The translations under genes and the position numbers were made by a program. From JALYGJ01 sp036558545 (GTDB taxonomy: Bacteria > Chloroflexota > Limnocylindria > Limnocylindrales > CSP1-4), in NCBI GenBank assembly GCA_036558545.1, contig DATBFJ010000029.1, positions 15,831-79,830 on the forward strand: a stretch of DNA of 64,000 nt. The letters run 5' to 3'. A model generated the notes under the pieces. The model was given only the letters and a program-made list of their open reading frames with translations, did no database searches and was not told where the DNA came from. This document shows, one piece after another, positions 16,628 through 24,651 of this stretch (position 1 is the first letter of the stretch; every line of letters begins with the position of its first letter).

Positions 16628-17113
16628 TTATTCATGGAGCAGGTCATTCACCGTAGACCCGGTCGGTCGGAATGGCTTCTCCAAAACTGCTGCTTTTCGA
16701 TCAGTTGCGCCTGGTGTCGCCGGCGACCACGGCCGCATCGCAGTGAGCTGGACGCAGTGCGGGGCCACGACCGGGCCGTGCCCCATTCGATATTCAGACG
16801 GCGTCTCGCCGACGACCTCGCGGAAGGTCCGGCTGAAGGTTCCGAGGCTCGTAAATCCAACTGCGAAACAAATCTCGGTCACGGTCTGATCCGTTTCCCG
16901 GAGCAGGAACATCGATCGCTCGACCCGGCGTCGTTGCAGGTAGCGGTGTGGAGTCTCGCCGAAAACGGTCTTGAAGCTGCGGCTGAAATGGGCCTCGGAA
17001 ACGCACGCTACGGCAGCCACTTTGCCGACGTTCAACGGCTCCGCATAGGCACGGTCCATTGCGTCCCGCGCCCTCAACAGGCGTCGGTTGAAGTCTTCTG
17101 CCGCGCGGCTCAC
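16628..17113 (-). CDS. AraC-family transcriptional regulator (DNA-binding domain only)
   Basis: 161 residues. Two helix-turn-helix units occupy residues 20-115: VGKVAAVACVSEAHFSRSFK and VTEICFAVGFTSLGTFSRTF, closing with GETPSEYR. There is no N-terminal sensor domain; instead a 45-residue Pro-rich tail follows. Start is GTG with a -10-like TAGCGT 7 nt upstream. It probably regulates the downstream VOC gene and possibly itself, and shares a compact divergent region with def. Confidence 0.85.
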   Translation of the reverse strand: MSRAAEDFNRRLLRARDAMDRAYAEPLNVGKVAAVACVSEAHFSRSFKTVFGETPHRYLQRRRVERSMFLLRETDQTVTEICFAVGFTSLGTFSRTFREVVGETPSEYRMGHGPVVAPHCVQLTAMRPWSPATPGATDRKAAVLEKPFRPTGSTVNDLLHE

Positions 17114-17120
17114 GACGCAA

Positions 17121-17126
17121 ACGCTA
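17121..17126 (-). promoter_or_regulatory. -10-like element of the AraC/VOC operon
   Basis: On the minus strand TAGCGT lies 7 nt before the GTG at 17113, with no Shine-Dalgarno sequence between. It is back to back with the def -10. Confidence 0.4.
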
Positions 17127-17144
17127 GTACACGGCCTCGAAACC

Positions 17145-17150
17145 TATACT
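17145..17150 (+). promoter_or_regulatory. -10 element of def, predicted leaderless
   Basis: TATACT ends 9 nt before the def ATG at 17160, and the gap CCGGCTCGC holds no ribosome site. A -35 is not obvious. Confidence 0.55.
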
Positions 17151-17159
17151 CCGGCTCGC

Positions 17160-17675
17160 ATGAGCGTTCTCCCGATCATCACCCTTGGCGACCCCAGGTT
17201 GCGGCTGAAGGGTGAGCCCGTCGACTCCTTTGGCAAGTACCTCTCGGAGCTGCTCGACGACCTCGCGCAGACGATGCGCGCCGCACCGGGAGTCGGCCTC
17301 GCCGCTCCTCAGCTCGGCGTTGCTCTCCAGGCCTGTGTCGTCGAGGTCGAAGGCCAGCTGCACGAGCTCGTCAACCCAAGGATCGTGCGCTCGACCGGCG
17401 AGGACAATGACCTCGAGGGGTGCCTCTCGATCCCGGGCTACGTCGCGTACGTGACGCGCAAAGAGCAGGTCTGGGTCGTGGCACAGAACCGCCACGGTCG
17501 CAAGATCAAGGTCAACGGCAGGGGCCTTCTTTCGCGAGCGATGCAGCACGAGCTTGACCACCTCGCGGGCAAGCTGTACATCGACTACCTCGACTCGATG
17601 GACGACCTGATCCCAGTAGCCCAGCTTCAGGACGAGGTCGCATCCGAGGACCTGGAGCTCGCCCCACTCGCGTGA
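17160..17675 (+). CDS. def: Peptide deformylase
   Basis: 171-residue metalloenzyme that removes the formyl group from nascent N-termini. The three family motifs are intact: GVGLAAPQLG, EGCLSIPG and QHELDHLAG, giving the Cys and two His metal ligands. An in-frame start at 17088 would run across the promoter and overlap the AraC gene, so the ATG at 17160 before SVLPIITLGDPRLR is chosen. fmt, encoding the opposing formylation step, follows 10 nt later. Confidence 0.96.
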   Translation: MSVLPIITLGDPRLRLKGEPVDSFGKYLSELLDDLAQTMRAAPGVGLAAPQLGVALQACVVEVEGQLHELVNPRIVRSTGEDNDLEGCLSIPGYVAYVTRKEQVWVVAQNRHGRKIKVNGRGLLSRAMQHELDHLAGKLYIDYLDSMDDLIPVAQLQDEVASEDLELAPLA

Positions 17676-17685
17676 CTGGCGGCGC

Positions 17686-18636
17686 TTGACTGACAAGGCG
17701 CGCACCATCTTCCTGGGCACCGGTGCGTTTGCCGTGCCTGTCGTCGAAGCTCTGGCCGGGCACCGCCTGGTCGAGCTCGTCGCCGTGGTCACGGCACCGC
17801 ACCGCGAGGACGCAAGGGGCAGGCCGATCGAGCCTCCCGTCGCCGCGTGGGCAACTGTCAATGGCATCCCGACCTTCCGTCCCGCCCGGCTTCGGACTCC
17901 GGCTGCCGTCGAGCACATCCGCGACCACGCCCCGGATCTGCTCGTTCTGGCGGACTACGGACAGATAGTTCCTGAGGAGCTGCTCGAGCTACCGGCTCAC
18001 GGTGCGCTCAACCTGCACCCCTCCCTTCTGCCGCGCTACCGCGGAGCAACTCCGATACCGGCTGCCATCCTGGCAGGCGACGAGGAGACCGGCGTCACCC
18101 TGATGCGCATGGACTCGGGGCTGGACACGGGCCCGATCGTTGCCCAGGAGCGCGTTCCAATCGACCCGGGTGAGACAGCCCCCCAACTTGGGGCGCGGCT
18201 CGCCGGTCTTGCGGCCAGCGTCCTCACGCGCGATCTGGAAGCCTGGCTCACCGGAGCGCTCGCCGCCTCGCCGCAGCCCGACGTCGGGGTGTCCCAGACA
18301 CGTTCGCTGCGCCGCGAAGATGGCCGGCTGGATCCGGGCAAGATCGCCGCCGAGCTGGAGAGGCAGGTTCGGGCGTACCAGCCGTGGCCCGGTAGCTTCA
18401 CTGAAGTCGGTGCTACGCGCCTGGTCGTTTGGCAGGCGCATCCAGTCAGCATGGATGGAGCTGGCGTCAAAGCCGGTGACCTCTATCGAACGCCCGACGG
18501 TGGCATCTCCCTGCGGGTCTCGGACGGTGGCCTGCAACTCGACGAAGTTCAGCCTGCGGGTGGCAAACGCATGACCGGAGCCGAGCTGGTGCGCGGCCGA
18601 TCAAATCTCACGACGAACGAGAGGAACGACGCGTGA
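17686..18636 (+). CDS. fmt: Methionyl-tRNA formyltransferase
   Basis: 316 residues from TTG. The N-terminal formyltransferase domain shows the IFLGTGAFAVP opening and HGALNLHPSLLPRYRGATP (about residues 105-123), with Asn-His-Asp catalytic residues including MDSGLDTGPI. A C-terminal beta-barrel tRNA-binding domain (about 210-310) includes RAYQPWPGSF. It formylates initiator Met-tRNA using 10-formyl-THF and is paired with def. The stop overlaps the next gene's GTG by 4 nt. Confidence 0.95.
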   Translation: MTDKARTIFLGTGAFAVPVVEALAGHRLVELVAVVTAPHREDARGRPIEPPVAAWATVNGIPTFRPARLRTPAAVEHIRDHAPDLLVLADYGQIVPEELLELPAHGALNLHPSLLPRYRGATPIPAAILAGDEETGVTLMRMDSGLDTGPIVAQERVPIDPGETAPQLGARLAGLAASVLTRDLEAWLTGALAASPQPDVGVSQTRSLRREDGRLDPGKIAAELERQVRAYQPWPGSFTEVGATRLVVWQAHPVSMDGAGVKAGDLYRTPDGGISLRVSDGGLQLDEVQPAGGKRMTGAELVRGRSNLTTNERNDA

Positions 18637-19301
18637 AGCTTCTGCTCACCTCGGGTGGAATCACGAACAAGTGCATCAAGAATGCGCTCGTGGAACTCTT
18701 GGGCAAGCCCATTGCGGACTCCGACGCCCTGTGCATCCCGACCGCAGCCTATGGCCATCCAGATGTCCATCCTGTAAACGCCTGGGCGTTCATCAGCGGC
18801 AGGCTGCCCATGACCGCATTGGGCTGGAAGTCGATGGGCGTGCTCGAACTTACCGCCCTGCCCAGCATGGACCGAGAAAAGTGGGAGCCTTGGGTGCGAA
18901 AGACCGACGTTTTCCTGGTCGACGGAGGCGATCCTCTCTACCTGTGCTACTGGATGCGCCAGTCAGGGATGGCCGAACTCATGGCCGAGTTGGACGACAC
19001 GGTCTACGTCGGCGTGAGCGCGGGAAGCATGGTCATGACTCCCCGGATCGGCGAGGCTTTCGTGAACTGGAAGCCGCCGAGCGGGGGAGACGAGACGCTC
19101 GGAGTCGTGGATTTTTCGATATTTCCGCATATCGATAACCCCGACCTGTCCTCGAACACGATGTCCGCCGCCGAGGAATGGGCGGCGGGATTGGGCAATC
19201 CGGCCTACGCGATCGACGACGAGACCGCTTTCAAGGTTGTCGACGGACAGGTCGAGGTCGTATCGGAGGGTCGTTGGAAGTTTCTCGGAGCGCAATCATG
19301 A
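18633..19301 (+). CDS. S51 (peptidase E-like) family protein, copy A
   Basis: 222 residues with the class I glutamine-amidotransferase-like fold of the S51 family. The nucleophile elbow is GVSAGSM (Ser near residue 130), and DFSIFPHID (about 167-175) supplies the likely catalytic His. KTDVFLVDGGDPLYL matches the GG-N/D loop of PepE. Known members cleave Asp-X dipeptides or cyanophycin-derived peptides; substrate here is unknown. GTG overlaps the fmt stop by 4 nt and the stop overlaps copy B by 4 nt, so translational coupling is likely. Confidence 0.78.
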   Translation: MKLLLTSGGITNKCIKNALVELLGKPIADSDALCIPTAAYGHPDVHPVNAWAFISGRLPMTALGWKSMGVLELTALPSMDREKWEPWVRKTDVFLVDGGDPLYLCYWMRQSGMAELMAELDDTVYVGVSAGSMVMTPRIGEAFVNWKPPSGGDETLGVVDFSIFPHIDNPDLSSNTMSAAEEWAAGLGNPAYAIDDETAFKVVDGQVEVVSEGRWKFLGAQS

Positions 19302-19963
19302 AGTTGCTCCTGACCTCGGCGGGCATCAATAATCCGACCATCGAAGGCGCGCTCGTTGACCTGCTGGGCAAGCCGATCGCCGACTGTGACGCTTTGTGCA
19401 TCCCGACCGCCGGCTACGGCAACCATGCGCAATCGTTTGCCGGGCCGTGGCGCTTCATCGCCGGCAAGTCCCAGCAGCCAATGACCGAAATCGGCTGGAA
19501 ATCGGTCGGGGTGCTCGAGTTGACGGCGCTGCCCAGCCTTCCGAAGGAGCGCTGGGTTTCGTGGGTGCGAAACGCTGACGTTCTGCTGGCAAACGGTGGC
19601 GACGCCGCCTACCTCGCGCGCTGGATGCGCGATTCGGGACTCGCCGATCTGATTCCCACGCTCGACCGCCAGGTCTACGTCGGCTTCAGCGGCGGGAGCA
19701 TGGCGCTCGCGCCCCGAATTGGGACGGACTTTCTCTACACCCCGCCACCGGCGAGCGATGAGACGCTCGGCCTGATTGACTTCTCGATCTTTCCCCATGT
19801 CGACCATCCTGATCTGCCCGAAAACACGATGGCCGCCGCGGAGAAATGGGCGGCCGAGGTTGGCAACCCTGCCTATGCGATAGACGACGCGACGGCCATC
19901 CGGGTTGTCGGCGACAAGGTGGATGTCGTGACCGAGGGCCACTGGCGCCTGTTCAACCGCTAA
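19298..19963 (+). CDS. S51 (peptidase E-like) family protein, copy B
   Basis: 221 residues, clearly paralogous to copy A along its length (MKLLLTS, LLGKPIAD.DALCIPTA, VGVLELTALPS, NPAYAIDD shared). The elbow reads GFSGGSM instead of GVSAGSM, and the GG loop reads NADVLLANGGDAAYL. The histidine motif DFSIFPHVDHPDL is kept, so catalysis is plausible but substrate preference may differ. The ATG overlaps the copy A stop by 4 nt. A new transcription unit (rlmN) begins 47 nt downstream. Confidence 0.78.
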   Translation: MKLLLTSAGINNPTIEGALVDLLGKPIADCDALCIPTAGYGNHAQSFAGPWRFIAGKSQQPMTEIGWKSVGVLELTALPSLPKERWVSWVRNADVLLANGGDAAYLARWMRDSGLADLIPTLDRQVYVGFSGGSMALAPRIGTDFLYTPPPASDETLGLIDFSIFPHVDHPDLPENTMAAAEKWAAEVGNPAYAIDDATAIRVVGDKVDVVTEGHWRLFNR

Positions 19964-19997
19964 ACGGCCGTTGTGAGCCGATACCGGGAGTAACCGG

Positions 19998-20003
19998 TAC
20001 GAT
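19998..20003 (+). promoter_or_regulatory. -10-like element of rlmN
   Basis: TACGAT ends 6 nt before the rlmN ATG, with no ribosome site between. The match is weaker than for the other leaderless candidates. Confidence 0.35.
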
Positions 20004-20009
20004 GCGGCG

Positions 20010-21224
20010 ATGGGCTCCGAAACCTTGCCGGAGCAACGGGTATCGCCACTGATCAGCCTCCCACCCGCCGGCATGCGCGACACGCGTCCCGGGTTGTCCG
20101 GAGTTCCGGCCGATGACCTCAACGGCTGGCTCACCAATCGCGGACAGCCTACGTACCGGGCGCGCCAGCTTGCCGATCACATCTGGTCGGGTTCGGCCCA
20201 GTCCAGCGACGAGCTCTCGACGTTGCCTGGCGCGCTGCGTTCTGAGCTGGAGAAGGTCTATCGCGTCACGACATTGGCCTCGACCGACGTGACAGCCGCG
20301 GACAACGGCCTTACCCAGAAGGCGCTTCATCGCCTTGACGACGGCCGCTTGGTCGAATCTGTGCTGATGCGCTACCCGGCACGCGGATGGCGTCGCGCGC
20401 GAGCCACGGTGTGCATCTCGAGCCAGGCCGGCTGCGCGGTCGGCTGTCCGTTCTGTGCCACAGGCGAGCTGGGCTTCAGCCGCGACCTCGACGTGGCGGA
20501 GATGGTCGACCAGGTCCGCTTCTGGCGGCAGTGGCTGGCGGGTGTCGGGCAGCGGCTTACCAACGTCGTCTTCATGGGCATGGGCGAGCCTCTGCTCAAC
20601 GCGGACAGGGTCATGGACGCTGCTGCTGCGATCACGGATCCCGAGCGTTTTGGGCTCGGCGCGCGCCATGTGACCATCTCGACCAGTGGCGTCGTGCCCG
20701 GGATGGATCGGCTTACGCGCGAACGGCCGCAATACACGTTGGCGGTTTCGCTGCACGCCGCGCGACCGCAGTTGCGCGACGTGCTGGTGCCGCTCAATCG
20801 GCGCTATCCGGTGAACGAGGTACTGGCCGCCGCGGACCGCTACGCAGACGCCACGCACCGCCGCATCACCTACGAATACGTGATGATCGATGGGATCAAC
20901 GACACGCCCCACGACGCGGCAGCGCTCGGCGACCTGCTGCAGGGCCGCTTGGCACACGTCAACCTGATACCGATGAATCCAGTCGCGCACACGCCCTGGC
21001 GGCCGAGCTCGATAGATCGAACCGAGGCCTTCGCGACGATCCTGCGCAACGTCGGCATCGAGACCACGGTGCGACGCAACCGCGGTATCGACATCGGCGC
21101 CGCCTGCGGCCAGCTGGCTGCCGACCGCGCCGGCGCCCCCGCTCCAGCAGCTGTCGCGCGCCGGCGCGAGCTGCTCGTCGTCCAGTCGGCCGAGGCGCTC
21201 AGCGGCGCCCCGCAGTCTCAGTAG
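20010..21224 (+). CDS. rlmN: Dual-specificity 23S rRNA/tRNA methyltransferase RlmN
   Basis: 404-residue radical-SAM enzyme that methylates C2 of adenosine in 23S rRNA and tRNA. The CX3CX2C cluster motif is C142-C146-C149 (AGCAVGCPFCATGELGF). GMGEPLLN, TISTSGVVPG and SLHAA follow, and the resolving Cys366 lies in GIDIGAACGQ. The N-terminal segment (about 30-110) is the RNA-binding accessory domain. The Cfr resistance variant is less likely given housekeeping context. rpe follows after about 20 nt. Confidence 0.94.
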   Translation: MGSETLPEQRVSPLISLPPAGMRDTRPGLSGVPADDLNGWLTNRGQPTYRARQLADHIWSGSAQSSDELSTLPGALRSELEKVYRVTTLASTDVTAADNGLTQKALHRLDDGRLVESVLMRYPARGWRRARATVCISSQAGCAVGCPFCATGELGFSRDLDVAEMVDQVRFWRQWLAGVGQRLTNVVFMGMGEPLLNADRVMDAAAAITDPERFGLGARHVTISTSGVVPGMDRLTRERPQYTLAVSLHAARPQLRDVLVPLNRRYPVNEVLAAADRYADATHRRITYEYVMIDGINDTPHDAAALGDLLQGRLAHVNLIPMNPVAHTPWRPSSIDRTEAFATILRNVGIETTVRRNRGIDIGAACGQLAADRAGAPAPAAVARRRELLVVQSAEALSGAPQSQ

Positions 21225-21247
21225 CCCACGTCGCCGTGGGCCGCGAC

Positions 21248-21931
21248 GTGCAGGTCGCCGCAAGCATCACGACCGCCGATTTCGGCAATCTCTATCGCGT
21301 CGTACGCAAGCTCGAGCGCGCCGGCGTCGATAGATTGCATCTCGACGTGATGGACGGCCATTTCGTCCCGAACATAACCTTCGGGCCTGACGTAGTCGCG
21401 GCGATTCGACGCCTGTCAAAGTTGCCCATCGACGCTCATCTTATGATCAGCGAGCCCGGCCGGTACATGGATCGCTTCATCGCGGCAGGCGCCGACACGC
21501 TGACGTTCCATGTCGAGGTTGACGCCAGTGACGACTCGAAGCGCGCGACGATAGAGCAGATCCGCCTGGCTCGCCGCGCCCCGGGTCTCGCCGTGTCTCC
21601 GGAGACTCCGATCGAGGCCGTGTGCGACTTCCTGGACGAGCTCGCGATCATCATGGTCATGACGGTGCAGCCAGGCTTCGGAGGCCAGTATTTCATGCCT
21701 GAGCCGGCAGCCAAGATCGCCGAAGCTCGTCGTCTCCTTGGCGATCGGCCCGGTACCTCCGTGCATGTTGATGGCGGAGTCAGCGCCGACACGGCGGGTA
21801 TCGTCGGCGGCTATGGCGTGGATGTGTGCGTCGTCGGGTCCGCGCTTTTCCAGCGCGGACGCGATACCGCTCTCGAGGTCAAGGCGGTCAAGCGCGAGGC
21901 GCGCTACGCCCAGAACGCCGAGTCGGCATAG
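21248..21931 (+). CDS. rpe: Ribulose-phosphate 3-epimerase
   Basis: 227-residue TIM-barrel enzyme interconverting ribulose-5-P and xylulose-5-P in the pentose phosphate pathway. RLHLDVMDGHFVPNITFGPD, HLMISEP, TVQPGFGGQ and VHVDGGVS are diagnostic. The reading frame is open far upstream across rlmN, but that part is shadow. GTG at 21248 gives MQVAASITTADFGNL, matching the family N-terminus; GTG at 21236 adds four residues. No Shine-Dalgarno sequence is seen, so translation probably depends on coupling from rlmN. Confidence 0.93.
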   Translation: MQVAASITTADFGNLYRVVRKLERAGVDRLHLDVMDGHFVPNITFGPDVVAAIRRLSKLPIDAHLMISEPGRYMDRFIAAGADTLTFHVEVDASDDSKRATIEQIRLARRAPGLAVSPETPIEAVCDFLDELAIIMVMTVQPGFGGQYFMPEPAAKIAEARRLLGDRPGTSVHVDGGVSADTAGIVGGYGVDVCVVGSALFQRGRDTALEVKAVKREARYAQNAESA

Positions 21932-21933
21932 CG

Positions 21934-22380
21934 GTGCGCTTGCTGCTCCAGCGCGTCACCCGTGCGAAGGTCAGCGTCAGTGGGACGGTGGTCGGTGAGA
22001 TTGGCCCGGGACTGCTGGTCCTCGTCGGGGTGGGGCATGAAGACACGGAGGAGGCAACCCGAGCGATGGCAAGCAAGGCCGTCGATCTGCGCATCTTCCG
22101 CGACGACGAGGGCAAGACAAACCGATCGTTGCTCGACGTCGGCGGCGCCGTGCTGGCAATCAGCCAGTTCACACTGTTCGCAGATACTCGCAAGGGACGC
22201 CGACCGTCATTCCTCGACGCGGCCGCACCCGACCAGGGCAACGCGCTCTATGAAGCGTTTTGCGCGGCAGTCGAGCAGCGTGGCGTTAAGGTCGCCAAAG
22301 GGGTCTTCGGGGCCGAGATGCAGGTCGAGCTGGTCAACGACGGACCGATGACGATCTGGCTCGACTCGGCGGCCGGTTGA
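21934..22380 (+). CDS. dtd: D-aminoacyl-tRNA deacylase
   Basis: 148 residues from GTG. It hydrolyses D-amino acids (and Gly mischarged on tRNA-Ala) off tRNA. Seen: MRLLLQRVTRAKVSV, the catalytic SQFTLFADTRKGRRPSF and NDGPMTIWLDS near the end. It starts 2 nt after the rpe stop. An open upstream extension overlapping rpe is shadow. Confidence 0.95.
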   Translation: MRLLLQRVTRAKVSVSGTVVGEIGPGLLVLVGVGHEDTEEATRAMASKAVDLRIFRDDEGKTNRSLLDVGGAVLAISQFTLFADTRKGRRPSFLDAAAPDQGNALYEAFCAAVEQRGVKVAKGVFGAEMQVELVNDGPMTIWLDSAAG

Positions 22381-22387
22381 CGGCCGC
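22369..22387. terminator. Hairpin enclosing the dtd stop codon
   Basis: GCGGCCG (22369-22375) and CGGCCGC (22381-22387) pair around the loop GTTGA, which holds the TGA. It lies between convergent dtd and rpmB. No T-tract follows, so termination would not be canonical. Confidence 0.4.
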
Positions 22388-22397
22388 GCGGGCGTAA

Positions 22398-22592
22398 CTA
22401 GGCGGTTTTCTGAAGGGTTCGTTGGCAGCGGGTGCATACCAGCACCCGGCTGGTCTTGCCGTTGCGCTCGAGCTGCATTGGCTGCAGGTTCGCGATCATG
22501 CGACGGTGCGCGCGGACGCGGTTCATACCCACTGACTGCGGGTTGAATCCGCCCATCGATGTCTTTCCGCAAATTGCGCACATGCGAGCCAT
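22398..22592 (-). CDS. rpmB: 50S ribosomal protein L28
   Basis: 64-residue L28. CAICGK near the N-terminus and CTRCQ near the C-terminus give the zinc-binding CXXC pair form; RAHRRMIANLQ is typical. GGAG lies about 12 nt before the ATG. It is transcribed divergently from the asp23/fakA operon, a neighbour pair common in many bacteria. Leader of roughly 54 nt if the TATAGT box at 22658-22653 is used. Confidence 0.95.
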   Translation of the reverse strand: MARMCAICGKTSMGGFNPQSVGMNRVRAHRRMIANLQPMQLERNGKTSRVLVCTRCQRTLQKTA

Positions 22593-22651
22593 GGTCGTAC
22601 GAGACTCCAGATCAAGGGAGAAAGGCGCACCGAACAGCCGCGCCGGCTGTC

Positions 22652-22658
22652 TACTATA
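22652..22658. promoter_or_regulatory. Palindromic -10 shared by rpmB (-) and asp23 (+)
   Basis: CTACTATAG around 22651-22659 reads TACTAT (22652-22657) on the plus strand, 6 nt before the asp23-like GTG at 22664. It reads TATAGT (22658-22653) on the minus strand toward rpmB. The two boxes overlap almost fully. Confidence 0.5.
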
Positions 22659-22663
22659 GCAGG

Positions 22664-23008
22664 GTGCCGAACGCGCCAGACTCGGGGCCGTCGTCGGGCC
22701 GGCAGCCAGCGGTCGACGAGCGCCAGGTAGCCCGCATCGCGCGTAACGCAGCCCTCAGCGTGTACGGGGTCAAGGACGTAGTCAGTGCGCGCTGGTATCA
22801 GCGCCTTGGCGACGTGATCGGTTTCGGGCCGCACGGTGTCAGCGTGCGCACCGCGCCGGCGCTCGAGGTCGCAGTGAACGTGGAGCTGGCGCCCGAGGTG
22901 CCGCGCGACAGCGTCCTGTCGAACGTGGCGGACGCCATCAAGTACACGGTTCAACGTGACATCGGCCAACCGATATCCGCGCTGACGTTGACGGTCGACG
23001 GCACGTGA
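22664..23008 (+). CDS. Asp23/Gls24 (DUF322) family envelope protein
   Basis: 114 residues. The core VDERQVARIARNAALSVYGVKDVVS and VAVNVELAPEVPRDSVLSNVADAIKYTVQR matches the Asp23/YloU family, small proteins near the membrane linked to envelope stress. The long open frame upstream overlaps antisense rpmB and is not used: the -10 lies at 22652-22657, so GTG 22664 is the start. The stop overlaps the next GTG by 4 nt. An Asp23 protein directly before a FakA-type kinase is a conserved pair. Confidence 0.85.
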   Translation: MPNAPDSGPSSGRQPAVDERQVARIARNAALSVYGVKDVVSARWYQRLGDVIGFGPHGVSVRTAPALEVAVNVELAPEVPRDSVLSNVADAIKYTVQRDIGQPISALTLTVDGT

Positions 23009-24651
23009 ACGGCGCTTGCTGGGACGGCCAGGGATTGCTCGCGGCTTTGCGCCACTCGGCCGCGACGCTTCATGCACAGGTCGACGAGGTAAATGCGCTG
23101 AACGTCTTCCCGGTCCCGGACGGAGACACCGGCTCGAACATGCTCGCGACTGTGCAGGCCGCGCTCGGCGAGGCGGAAGACGTACCCGACGGTGACCGGA
23201 CCGTACCGCGCGTTGCGGCGGCGCTGAGCCTTGGGGCGTTGATGGGCGCGCGCGGTAACTCGGGGGTGATCCTGTCGCAGCTATTTCGCGGTTTGAGCGA
23301 GGCGGTCAACGATGTCGACGAGATCGGCGGTCGAGAGCTTGCGCGGGCCCTCAAACAAGGCTGCGAGGCGGCGTTCTCCGCGGTGGCGGTGCCGGTCGAC
23401 GGAACGATTCTGACCGTGGTGCGCGATGCGTCGACGGCTGCTGCTGAGGCACTGGTTGCGAACGGCACCCTCGAGCATGTTCTTGAGGCGGCCGCATCAG
23501 AAGCCGCCGCATCGGTCGCGCGGACCCCATCGATGCTTCCGATCCTGCGCAGCGCGGGTGTTGTCGACGCGGGCGGCAAAGGTCTCGAGCTGTTGCTGCG
23601 CGGCGCACTCGCGTCTGTTCGCGGCGAGGTCGAGCCGGAGATCGAGGCCGGCCATGACATCGCTCTGCCCGTGCTTGCCGCGCTCGAGGCGGAAGGGTTT
23701 GGCTACGAGACGGTCTTCCTCGTGGTCCCGCGCGCCGGCGAACGGCTGGACATCGAGAGCATACGTACGCGGCTCGGCCAGATGGGCGAGTCCGTGCTCG
23801 TCGCCGGCGACGCCAATGCCGTCAAGATCCATATCCATAACGAGCACCCTGATGCCGTGCTGGGCTATGGCATAAGCCTTGGCTCGCTCAGCCGAATCAG
23901 CGTCGAGAACCTGGACCGCCAGGCAACCGCCGTGAGGGAGCACATTGCAGCTGGCATCGCGCCGGTGCCACCCACGGCCCGAGCGGCAGCGGTGGGGCCG
24001 GTGGTGGTCGCCGTGTCGCCGGGGAAGGGTTGGTCACAGCTGTTCACGACACTCGGCGCGGCGGCAGTGGTCGATGGCGGCCAAAGTGCCAATCCCAGTG
24101 CAGGTGAGCTGGCTGAGGCGATCCGAGCAACGAATGCGACAGAAGTAATCGTTCTGCCCAACAATCCGAACGTGAGGCTTGCCGCTAAACAGGCCGGCGC
24201 CTTGACTCCGGATGTCGCCGTCGAGGTCGTCAGCAGCCGAAATCCGGCCGAGGGTGTTGCCGCGCTGCTCGCGCTCGAGTCCGACGTCGACCTGAAGACT
24301 GCGGCCAAGGCAATGGCCCACGCAGCGGAAAAGATCCAGACACTGTCGGTGACGGCCGCCGTGCGCGACGCGCGGATGGGGCGACACCGGGTGCACAGGG
24401 GCGACTTCATCGTCCTCGGTCCGAGTGAGGGTTTGATGGCCAGCGCTCGGGAGCGCACGGCGGCGGTTCTCGCGGCCGTTGGAAAGCTCAAGGGCGGCTA
24501 TGAGCTACTGACGCTGTATCGCGGCAAGGGCGTCGACGGAGTTGCGGCGGACGAGCTACTGACGGCATTGCGCAGCTCGTTGGCGGACATTGAGATCGAG
24601 ATCGTCGATGGCGGTCAGCCACATTACGACTTCCTGATCGCGGCGGAATAA
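23005..24651 (+). CDS. fakA: DAK2-domain fatty acid kinase FakA/YloV-like
   Basis: 548 residues. N-terminal DAK2 nucleotide-binding domain: NVFPVPDGDTGSNMLAT (Asp-rich, metal site), GARGNSGVILSQLFRG and VDAGGKGLELL. The middle and C-terminal domains resemble FakA/DegV-partner regions, ending LYRGKGVDG. In Firmicutes FakA phosphorylates fatty acids held by FakB, producing acyl-phosphate that PlsX/PlsY use; plsX and acpP lie 5-7 kb downstream. No fakB/degV gene is seen in the window. Confidence 0.85.
   Translation: MNGACWDGQGLLAALRHSAATLHAQVDEVNALNVFPVPDGDTGSNMLATVQAALGEAEDVPDGDRTVPRVAAALSLGALMGARGNSGVILSQLFRGLSEAVNDVDEIGGRELARALKQGCEAAFSAVAVPVDGTILTVVRDASTAAAEALVANGTLEHVLEAAASEAAASVARTPSMLPILRSAGVVDAGGKGLELLLRGALASVRGEVEPEIEAGHDIALPVLAALEAEGFGYETVFLVVPRAGERLDIESIRTRLGQMGESVLVAGDANAVKIHIHNEHPDAVLGYGISLGSLSRISVENLDRQATAVREHIAAGIAPVPPTARAAAVGPVVVAVSPGKGWSQLFTTLGAAAVVDGGQSANPSAGELAEAIRATNATEVIVLPNNPNVRLAAKQAGALTPDVAVEVVSSRNPAEGVAALLALESDVDLKTAAKAMAHAAEKIQTLSVTAAVRDARMGRHRVHRGDFIVLGPSEGLMASARERTAAVLAAVGKLKGGYELLTLYRGKGVDGVAADELLTALRSSLADIEIEIVDGGQPHYDFLIAAE

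Noticed and set aside
15346..16656. 436-codon plus-strand frame across the end of priA
   Set aside because: Arg/Gly/Ala-rich alternate frame of priA with no homology features.
20387..21931. Single 514-residue frame appearing to fuse an unknown domain to ribulose-phosphate epimerase
   Set aside because: The first 280 codons are an alternate frame of rlmN, whose motifs are in the other frame. Only the last 227 residues are real rpe.
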